Part shown: positions 1-6,770 of the stretch, piece after piece
Layout of the letters: each line of letters begins with the position of its first letter
How positions within the stretch are numbered: position 1 is the first letter of the stretch
Assembly (NCBI GenBank): GCA_027382625.1
Contig: JAJKFJ010024571.1
Span: 1-13,317 of the forward strand
From: Tetmemena sp. SeJ-2015
Lineage: Eukaryota > Ciliophora > Spirotrichea > Sporadotrichida > Oxytrichidae
DNA: 13,317 nt
Reading direction: 5' to 3'
Program-made: the position numbers and the translations under genes
The notes under the pieces: model-generated
Seen by the model: only the letters and a program-made list of their open reading frames with translations
Told to the model about the DNA's origin: nothing
Database searches by the model: none

Positions 1-1387
1 CTTCCTGCTTGAATTTGCGGCAGGCGCTTGGCTCAGTAGAGAAGGCAGAACAGAGTGCATTTAGAACTCCATCAGGGACGAGGTCTCCACGGTAGGTACG
101 GTTGTTGATGACAACGCTGGGCCAGTACCCAGATCCATAGTTGTTCCACTGCTTTTGAGCCTCTCTTAGAATCTTATTGTCATCAGTGGCTGAGTTAGGG
201 CCTTCGAAGCTATCCTTCACACACTGAAGGGTCTTATCATAATTTCTAAGGAGTCATTTATCTAACTATCATAATCGCGACTAATGAATTTGTGAGCCAT
301 CTTTGAGCACTCTTCATTGATCTCTTCGTAGCACATTTGATGAGCATACTGCATATAGTCCCACCATTTTTAGGTTTGTTCTGGAGTTTCCTTGCCGAGC
401 AACTTGAAAAGACAGTGCTGTCTCAAATCCTCATTCAAAATGTCCTTTCCAACTACGTTAGTTCCACGATGATTCATTGCACAGTACTTGCCATCAGAGA
501 AGCACTCCTTGCGCTTGAACTCTGAATCACAGTAAGGGCAAGCCCAGGTCACCAGCTTAGGCTCGAAAGAAACATCTGCAGCGATCTTGACTTGTGATTC
601 TTTGAAGTTACGAATGAAGTCGAGTGCCTTATCATTTGCAGAGGTGTACCAAAACTGCCAGTTCACTTAGTTCTCAACATTCTCGAAGATGAACTCAGCA
701 GAGAGTGATGCGAGCTTGGATACTTCGGGTGGCTAGGTGGCGAGGAAATTCTTGAGAATCTATCCATCCTTCTTGCTGATGAGCATAGCTGGAATTCTAA
801 TTCCAGTTCCAGTGCCATCGTCACTCATAACGATCTAGCGGACATCCATAGTATCAGTATCGTCAATAATCACTGCGAGAGAACCGCCAGCTTTCTCAAT
901 GTTGCGGACCTTGGTTACAAAGTGACAGCTTCCACGGTCTACCAAGAAGATGGGAGTGAGGATGCCATCAGGATCGCCACTAAAGTCTTGAGTTATGTTG
1001 GTGCGTTCGCAGCCAAATGCGTTTGTTGCGTTGTAATAGATTCTTCCAATCTAAAAGGCAAGGTCAAAGATTGAACATTTTCATATTCATGAGAATTAAG
1101 CTTATGCTTTTATCTTAGCTCAGATCGGGCTAAGAAAAGGAAAAAATACTTACCATTGATTGGCCGTAAGGGATTTTACCGAAGTTTGCGTAGCTTGCCG
1201 CTATCTTATAGTCTACACGAAATATATAAAGTAGATCTTTTTTCTTACCCTAGCCAACGAACTTTTCTTTAAGAGCCTGAGGTCCATAAATTACGAGTCT
1301 AGACTGGGCTATAGAAGCAGAAAGCAGGACAGAGAGAAGTCCTGTCAGCAATACGTGCTTCGAGTTGTAAGTTTACAAATGTGTCAT
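1..1387 (-). CDS. Vacuolar sorting receptor-like PA-domain protein (3' end outside window)
   Basis: Predicted type I secretory-pathway receptor that sorts soluble cargo to lysosome-like vacuoles. The start ATG at 1385-1387 opens a signal peptide with the core VLLTGLLSVLLSASIAQ. A PA domain follows: ANFGKIPYGQSM, then IGRIYYNATNAFGC, FLVDRGSCHFVTKVRNIEKA and IRIPAMLISKKDG. Next comes the Cys-rich luminal region typical of plant vacuolar sorting receptors: WACPYCDSEF, DGKYCAMN, NEDLRQHCLFKLLG, KWWDYMQYAHQMC, CVKDSFEGPN, and WPSVVINNRTYRGDL followed by Cys. The reading needs two introns (1213-1248 and 1051-1153) and one IES (235-275) removed; TAA/TAG are Gln. About 405 codons lie in the window; the plant family is about 600 residues, so EGF repeats and the membrane anchor would lie beyond base 1. 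The family call is strong; the cargo is unknown. Confidence 0.88.
235..275 (-). other. IES in the sorting-receptor gene, 9-base pointer ATTATGATA
   Basis: The minus-strand repeat ATTATGATA lies at 267-275 and 235-243. Removing 32 bases joins HKFISRDYD to KTLQCVKDSFEG. Without removal the frame shifts and reaches TGA soon after. Coordinates span both pointer copies. Confidence 0.88.
1051..1153 (-). other. Spliceosomal intron 2 of the sorting-receptor gene, 103 bases
   Basis: Canonical GTAAGT donor and a pyrimidine-rich CCTTTTAG acceptor on the minus strand. Removal joins PYGQSM to IGRIYYNA in frame, as expected inside a PA domain. I see no pointer repeat that gives the same join. Confidence 0.85.
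1213..1248 (-). other. Spliceosomal intron 1 of the sorting-receptor gene, 36 bases
   Basis: Minus-strand GTAAG at the 5' end and GTGTAG at the 3' end. Removal gives KFVGQ-DYKIAASYANFG, which matches the PA-domain lead-in. A TAG repeat flanks it, but joining as an IES on that repeat puts the downstream frame out, so an intron fits better than an IES. Confidence 0.8.
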
Positions 1388-1570
1388 AGTAGGAAAATTA
1401 ATAATTGTAATTCGATATTATTATCATCTCTAACTATTCATTTTGTTTGAATTTTAAATTCTCCATAATATGCTGTAACTTATAGTTAGATTGTAAAATG
1501 TAATAGGAAAATTTTGATTGTCTATATCACAATTAATTTGGCAGTATTATCAGTCAATTATTGCTCTTCT
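1388..1570. other. AT-rich spacer between gene E stop and sorting-receptor start
   Basis: 183 bases with no convincing reading frame on either strand. It should hold the 3' UTR of the upstream gene and the promoter/5' UTR of the receptor gene, which are read in the same direction. I see no conserved regulatory motif. Confidence 0.5.
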
Positions 1571-4500
1571 TCATTTATAGTTTGCTTGGCTAGATAGCTG
1601 TTAATTACTTGCCATCTTTATTGAGTTTAAAATAAATAAAAACCTATCATTAATTATTGAGGTCTAAGTCCTTATCTTATGGTAGTGGTTTGAGATTGGA
1701 GTGCTCTGACTAGGCATGCTCTCCTCATTATGTGACTCATCTCCCTCATCAATCCTTGGTAAAATAGCTGCCATCTGCTCTTGCACCACTTTAGACAGCT
1801 TCTTTTTCTTTTCCTCGTTTAGGTTATTATCGCGTGAGAACATCTCTATCACTTCTAATATTAGTAAAAGATTAAAAGGATGAGTATTTTCACACTTGAT
1901 CTGGATCATCTCCTTCAAATACTACTAACTTGGAAACATTGTTATGGCCTAGGTTCACTTCAAGATATAACAAAGGTGTCCTCTCATCATCAAGGATTTG
2001 AATCATTTCTTAGCTCACCTGCTGGGAAGGGTAGAATGGCTACACTGGTGAGGCCTTATTGTCTTATAAAAATGTATACTATATAAAATGAAAGCTATCT
2101 CTACTTTTTCTGGGTTAATTAAGTCCACCCTAGGAGGGCCTCTTACTTTGAAAACTTTAAGCAGGAGGTCTTTGCTTAATCATTTGGCCCACTTTGCTTT
2201 CTACTTGCCTTGGACTCCTTGGATTCCCATTCTAAATTAAACATTTCTAATCATTACAAGTATTATAAGAGTTTAATAATTGGCAATTTTCCTAGAGTAA
2301 TAATCGGAAGCTATGAAATTAGGAGAGAAAGTGCATTCCTTTTGGTTTCTTTCGTACTCAATTTCAAGAGGGGACCTATCTTTCCTAGAATTAACTTGGT
2401 TTCTTTTCTCATACAAGTCTATGAATACTTGCTCTATTTAGTCACAAACTTATTTAATTTATCTTCTCTAATTAGTCACCCTCACCCTCATTTTAATTCT
2501 GCTCTCGGCGCTTGGCATATCTATTAGCAATTGGCTTGTCTCTCAGCTCTTTTATAAGCCTTTGGTTTGTTTATGGAGCAAAGGTACAGCCCTCAGTCTC
2601 TTGACTTTCCTTAATACGCTTCATCTACTCAACCTTGTGTCTAGTGATAGCTTGCTTCTCCATCATCATCAGGGGCCTGACCAGAGCTGAGGCCTATGTC
2701 TTCCTGTCCTTAGAAAGTTCTCGACTCTAGCTTTCAAAGTCCTTCTAAGTCAAAGATGCTAGTTTCTCAGCTGCTACTTTGTCTAGCTGCTCAGATTTCC
2801 TGCAAGTCTAGGGCCTGAACCATTAACTGGAGGGACCTTAAAAAAGAAATATGTATTTAGACCCTAAGGATTCCTCTCTATGCTTCTCTCCTATGATTTG
2901 GCAACAGCGGGCACAGAAGGATGAACTCCAATTTACATAACACCTGATGGACTTTAGTTTTTGTAATTGCTCATCAAGTTCTAATGAGAGTGATACTTAT
3001 TGTGCGAGCGCTAGACATAGAGAATCTGCAAGAACTAGTGGAATTTGATGAAGTCATGTTCAGTCTCAAAGTAGAACTCGCCACTAAGTTCCTTGCTGTG
3101 TTTTAATGCTATTTCCTGCTTGATGTCGGAGGTTGCAGCCTTAGCTGACTGCCTAGCTCCGTTTCCAGTAAGTCGAGGGTCAGTAGAGTAGGCATCGTCC
3201 ATGGTAGAGCGTTTATCTTCCTTCAAGGGGGTGTCTTCCTCTTAGCTTAAGTCAAACTTCTTCTACTTGAGGGGTGAAGGATCACTGTCCTGTTTCATCA
3301 TCCATGATGGCTGCCATAAGTTATAGATAAATAGAAGTAAACTATATAAGTTATAGATGCAGCAAATCAAAATCTTGAAACTTCTCTTGCTCATTTTACT
3401 TCGTTGGATGTTCATTATGTCAAAATAATTGTAAATCATAATTGATATCCCAAATCTGGTCTATAAGTAAATGATTTTAGAGCTCACTCGCACTACTTGT
3501 TGAGTTTAAAAAGCCCATTACGTCTAGAAGTTGATATACTTGAGCCTTTGTGAATCCTTCTTCCTTTTCACCCTCTATTATTGAGTTCTCTTCGTTCTGC
3601 TACTCATCAACTATGTTTTCATGAGAAATAAACACTTTCATAATTGAATATAATGAGTACTTTCTCTCCTTGCCTCCTCAATCTTTTCAAGGTGAACATC
3701 AATGGACAAATAAGCCATTTGAAGCTCTTTCTCTATCTTTTCAAGCAAGAGTCTGTCAGTTCTTTTGTTAGCAGTTCTATTCATTATGCTTTTTTAGCCA
3801 CTCCCAACTGCTCCTGAATGCTAATCTTGGTTTTCCTTATTATAGGAAGTAACTGAAAACTGTTAACAATAATCATATACTCTATAATCAAATGTTAAGC
3901 ATCAATTGATCTCTCACGAGTCTTGCGTCGTGCCTCTTGATAGAGTCTCTCATTTGCTACTTATGTCCTTTGAGGAAACTTATTTTGCAGAATACGTTCT
4001 GAGTTCTTATCAATCTAGGGTTTTAGAGTGAGTTCGGTTTCATACTAGTGAGTAAGGTTAGCTTGTCTCTTTGTGTCTTTGAGTTGTCTTATTTTCTCTG
4101 TTCCTTCTTTGAATAGGACGAGTGAGCGCTCCATAGGTGACATTACTCTACTCTCATTATGAGAAGAGCAAAAGTCTCTCGTGAATAGTTTAGGCTTGAA
4201 AAGCTATTAAAAAAACTTAATATATTTAAGACCAAGATAGATTTAGCTCTTTGAATTGCGAGTCATTTTAAACTTCTAAGTCTTTCTTAAGTTAAGTTGA
4301 CTTCTCCTGGTATGTGAGCTAATCTTGGTAAAATTTGTCAAAAGATCTGCTCAAATGCAACTAGGAAGCTCCAACCTAGCTTGGCTTGCCTGTCTTAAGT
4401 TGTTTAGTTAACTTTCCAAGTTGAACGCTAACTTCCTTTGATTTCTCTTACTACTTAATTTAGCTTTTATCTTACTCTTCCAAAGATACGAAAGCTTCAT

Positions 4501-6282
4501 ACCTGTCTGCATTTGGCTAGAAGGTGCATAGCTTACTCTCTAGCTCATCTTTTGAGACGTTAATGAAATTTTTACGCTTGAAGTAGTCAAATTATAACTA
4601 ATTATATCAATGAGCAAATTTAATTAATGTTGTCATCCTTTTCCTTGTACAGCTTTTCATAAATAACCTCTTTCCCCTCATTTTCCTGTGCACAATGCTT
4701 CTCTTTAACGAAGTTATATATCGATTTCTCAGTTATCAAAAGATCACAATTATTTATAAGAATGAGTGATCTCAATTTTATTTAGATTGCTCTTGATTTT
4801 GCTGTCTTAGTTTTTCGTGCCAATTTCAATAAGCTTATTTGCTAAGTGTTTATAGGCAGAGTCAAAGTTCTTGAACTTTCTCTCATTAAACTCGATATCT
4901 TCTAATAGATCACTCTTTGGTGGTGAATTGACTCTTGAACTGGGACCTCCGCTAGCTGCACTTCCTCTATACGAGAAGGGACCTTATGGCTTTTAGTTCT
5001 AAGATATTTAGTTAATAGCCAGAGGAGTGCGAGTTTGAAGAGGAGCGATGCCAAGTGGCGAAATCATATTGGAATGACTGTTATTTGAGGTGTGTGAAAT
5101 GGAATTTTAACTTCTATGGTGATTCAAGAATCTCTAATTTGCTTAGCCTATCTAAGAGGAAGTAGGGCTAAATTACACATTTCTATTTTAGGCCTTTTAA
5201 GGAAAATTGAAATTCAAGGATGTCTGAGGTGGCCTAGCGCCAGGCTTTTATAAATACTAAGGCTATCTCGACGAGGTCTAAATCTATTATGCTAAAGAGA
5301 TATTCAGATTTTAGCGTGGAGAGAATTAGCTTGTATACTATGGAGCATTGTTTTTCGTAGTTTGAGGAAAGTTAAACTTAGAGGGTCCGTTCAAGCTAGA
5401 GTTTGAGAGTGAAAGATCATGTCTGTGCTAGGGTTAGAAGTTAAGAGCCTGAGTTGGGGACATAAGATGTGGTGACGACATCTTCTTTTAGTCAAATAAC
5501 CCGCCCTTAATAATTCCATTCTAGAAATTAGAGGGTGAAAGGATTTGCTGAGATGATGGGAAATAGGATTGATTCTAGTTTTGAACTTGTAAGTTTTATG
5601 ATCTGCTGGGACTATTCTGAATACTCCTCACAAATCTGTTGTAATTAAGTGCAGTACTCCCTGTTTTAAGTTTTGTCTGTGATTGGTAATTTGAGAAGTT
5701 TGTCTTTACTTATCCTCGAGGCTGGGTATTCTTAGTTGAAGGATGAGGAACCACTTAGTCTAAGAAAGGAGAATTAGTTTTAGAGTATGAAGAATTTATA
5801 AAAGTTTTAGAATCTTGAGGAGACTTACTAAACTTAGAAGGAGAGTAGGGTTAGTTAGATTAGTTCATGCCTGAATTGTTTAGAGAAAGCGCAGAATGAG
5901 AAGAGAGATTATCGAGTCCGTGGTGCTTTTAGAAGTTTGACTTGCTAGCATTGTTGTTGCTATAGCTCAATATAAATTCAAGATAAGTATTTATAACTCA
6001 AGTACTGTGACTTTGCGTTTAAAAGATTAGGAGTCTTGCTTTGGAAGGCGCCGTTGTTTTAAAAGTACTCAGCTCTTATTGTCTATTCTCTATCTTATAC
6101 CACATTTTTAATGTATTCATTGTGCGGCGATGTGAGATTAGGAGTAAAGCCATGCGCCTTGTCGTTCACAACACCCTCATCAATATCTAATAAAACGATG
6201 AGAACAGGCAATAAGTATTCATAAGTAAAGGGAGTTGTAAATTACCATCAAGGAAGTCGCCATTGTCAAATTAGTCATTCAT
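1571..6282 (-). CDS. Gene E: large Q/S/P-rich and helical protein with repeated TF-x-P motifs and a C-terminal beta domain
   Basis: I do not recognise a named family. Start ATG at 6280-6282 (MNDQFDNGDFLDEGVVNDKA), stop TGA at 1571-1573. Removing 14 inserts leaves 4,245 bases, an exact multiple of three, or 1,414 residues. Residues about 1-430 are low-complexity, rich in Gln, Ser, Asn and Pro. Then come charged helical segments (FNERKFKNFDSAYKHLANK, YEKLYKEKDDYFKRKNF) alternating with short motifs: CTFQPN, LFKPKL, TLKPQI, FRPQT, CTFAPQTN, CTFSPN. A middle helical unit reads GFTKAQVYQLLDVMGFLNST. Near the C-terminus, LYLEVNLG..VSKLVVFEGDDPDQV resembles a PB1/ubiquitin-like strand pattern, followed by a helix EEKKKKLSKVVQEQMAAIL. 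The layout suggests a cytoskeletal or ciliary scaffold; that is inference only. Confidence 0.8.
1850..1897 (-). other. Gene E IES 14, pointer AAGTG, 43 bases removed
   Basis: AAGTG at 1893-1897 and 1850-1854. Removal joins VVFEGDDPDQV to IEMFSRDNNLNEE and deletes an immediate TGA. It lies between the last strand and the helix of the C-terminal domain. Confidence 0.9.
2248..2280 (-). other. Gene E IES 13, pointer ATTA, 29 bases removed
   Basis: ATTA at 2277-2280 and 2248-2251. Removal joins YYSRKIAN to QKCLIQNGNPRSPRQVESK in phase. AAT repeats could place the 3' edge further downstream, so the exact boundary is uncertain; that a phase-shifting insert lies here is clear. Confidence 0.68.
2321..2819 (-). 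repeat. Second cluster of TF-x-P motifs in gene E (protein repeats)
   Basis: FRPQTCRKSEQL (from 2819), CTFAPQTNQRL (2574-2588 core) and ECTFSPNFIA (2321-2335 core). Together with the first cluster this gives six copies in about 1,400 residues. Confidence 0.6.
2432..2470 (-). other. Gene E IES 12, pointer TAGAG, 34 bases removed
   Basis: TAGAG at 2466-2470 and 2432-2436. Removal joins NEGEGDQLE to QVFIDLYEKRNQVNSRKD and avoids a TGA. Confidence 0.85.
2834..2863 (-). other. Gene E IES 11, pointer GGTC, 26 bases removed
   Basis: GGTC at 2860-2863 and 2834-2837. Removal joins KSQERSIERNPQG to PSSQWFRPQTCRKSEQL. Confidence 0.83.
3296..3305 (-). other. Gene E minimal insert 10, pointer ATG, 7 (or 4) bases removed
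   Basis: Three ATG copies lie within ten bases (3303-3305, 3299-3301, 3296-3298). The upstream phase (LMAAIM) and downstream phase (KQDSDPSPLKQKKFDL) differ by one base. Deleting 7 or 4 bases between ATG copies fixes this. A sequencing indel cannot be excluded. Confidence 0.5.
3316..3358 (-). other. Gene E IES 9, 13-base pointer ATCTATAACTTAT, 30 bases removed
   Basis: A perfect 13-base direct repeat at 3346-3358 and 3316-3328 flanks 17 AT-rich bases. Removal gives DFDLLHLQLMAAIM. Retention is also open in this frame, so the repeat itself is the evidence. Confidence 0.72.
3412..3439 (-). other. Gene E IES 8, pointer ATGA, 24 bases removed
   Basis: ATGA at 3436-3439 and 3412-3415. Removal deletes the in-frame TGA at 3418-3420 and joins LIDQIWDINY to EHPTKQNEQEKFQDFDLL. 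The phase is the same on both sides, so the TGA is the main evidence. Confidence 0.72.
3621..3657 (-). other. Gene E IES 7, pointer CTCAT, 32 bases removed
   Basis: CTCAT at 3653-3657 and 3621-3625. Removal joins EKIEEARREST to HENIVDEQQNEEN. A nearby GAAAGT repeat gives the wrong phase. Confidence 0.8.
3768..3798 (-). other. Gene E IES 6, pointer GCTAA, 26 bases removed
   Basis: GCTAA at 3794-3798 and 3768-3772. Removal joins IQEQLGVA to NKRTDRLLLEKIEKEL and removes an in-frame TGA. Confidence 0.85.
4012..4528 (-). repeat. First cluster of short TF/FK-x-P motifs in gene E (protein repeats)
   Basis: Three related motifs appear in the spliced protein: CTFQPNADRY (4514-4528 for the core), LFKPKLFTRDF (near 4200) and TLKPQIDKNSERI (4012-4026 for the core). 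They sit between charged helices, as in many coiled-coil protist proteins. The repeat is degenerate and recognisable only at the protein level. Confidence 0.6.
4202..4248 (-). other. Gene E IES 5, pointer AGCT, 43 bases removed
   Basis: AGCT at 4245-4248 and 4202-4205. Removal joins NDSQFKEL to FKPKLFTRDF, bringing one of the F-K-P motifs into frame. Confidence 0.82.
4586..4635 (-). other. Gene E IES 4, pointer TGAC, 46 bases removed
   Basis: TGAC at 4632-4635 and 4586-4589. Removal joins EKLYKEKDD to YFKRKNFINVSKDELE; the insert is strongly AT-rich. Confidence 0.82.
4750..4784 (-). other. Gene E IES 3, pointer TAAATAA, 28 bases removed
   Basis: TAAATAA at 4778-4784 and 4750-4756. Removal joins KIKSNLN to NCDLLITEKSIYNFVKEK and restores the downstream phase. 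Confidence 0.82.
5966..6001 (-). other. Gene E IES 2, pointer TTGAG, 31 bases removed
   Basis: TTGAG at 5997-6001 and 5966-5970. Removal joins LLNAKSQYLS to YSNNNASKSNFQ and removes an in-frame TGA. Confidence 0.85.
6178..6251 (-). other. Gene E IES 1, pointer TTGATG, 68 bases removed
   Basis: TTGATG occurs at 6246-6251 and 6178-6183 on the minus strand. Removal joins NGDFLD to EGVVNDKAHGFTPN. The first MDS holds only the first 12-13 codons. Confidence 0.82.
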
Positions 6283-6770
6283 TAAGAATCTTGGTCTTTT
6301 ACAAATATTTTATGTCTTTATGGTTTTCTTGCCTGCTTGCTTTATAGCTGCTACTGTTTATTCTATTCTCCTGTTGAGAATTAATTTAATAACGCAAGAA
6401 TCAGAAATAAAATATGGATTTAGATAAATTTAAAGTTATTTAATTAACTTCAATAGCATTTATCTAGTTTTAACAGTAAAATTATGGAAATTAATTCAAA
6501 AATGAGTAAAGTAAGTAGGCTTATTCAAATTATAAAAATCTCCTATTAAGATTAAAAGGTTTTCATAATTAAATGATAATTAAACTGTTAAAATATAATT
6601 TTGTACTTCTCTGATGAAGTGTTTAGCTTGCTAATTGTATTCTGATTTAACTCTACGTATTTTCTGATACAAAAAGATACTGATGAGATTTGATTACAAG
6701 TAATAGAATTAAATTACAATTAATTGACTCCTATTACAAAATTTGAATATATGAAGTGGTATAAGTTATC
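6283..6770. other. AT-rich intergenic region upstream of gene E
   Basis: 488 bases between the TGA of gene A and the ATG of gene E, much more AT-rich than the coding segments. It should contain the gene A 3' end and the gene E promoter. I see no RNA gene, telomere repeat or inverted-repeat element. Confidence 0.55.

Noticed and set aside
2228..2338. A 106-base IES with pointer GAATG in gene E
   Set aside because: It would delete the conserved ECTFSPNF motif, and the gene E phase sum then fails by one base; the ATTA junction at 2248-2280 fits.
2210..2527. Plus-strand open frame of 105 codons
   Set aside because: It is antisense to well-supported gene E segments, and it shows no protein-like composition. 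The same applies to the other plus-strand frames at 337, 1880, 8169, 9465 and 11706.
3035..3305. A separate gene starting at the ATG pair near 3298
   Set aside because: The upstream segment (FQDFDLLHLQLMAAIM) continues into it once small inserts are removed, and the overall gene E length becomes an exact multiple of three.
3616..3665. GAAAGT repeat as the pointer of gene E IES 7
   Set aside because: Joining there leads directly into a TGA; the CTCAT repeat gives the right phase.
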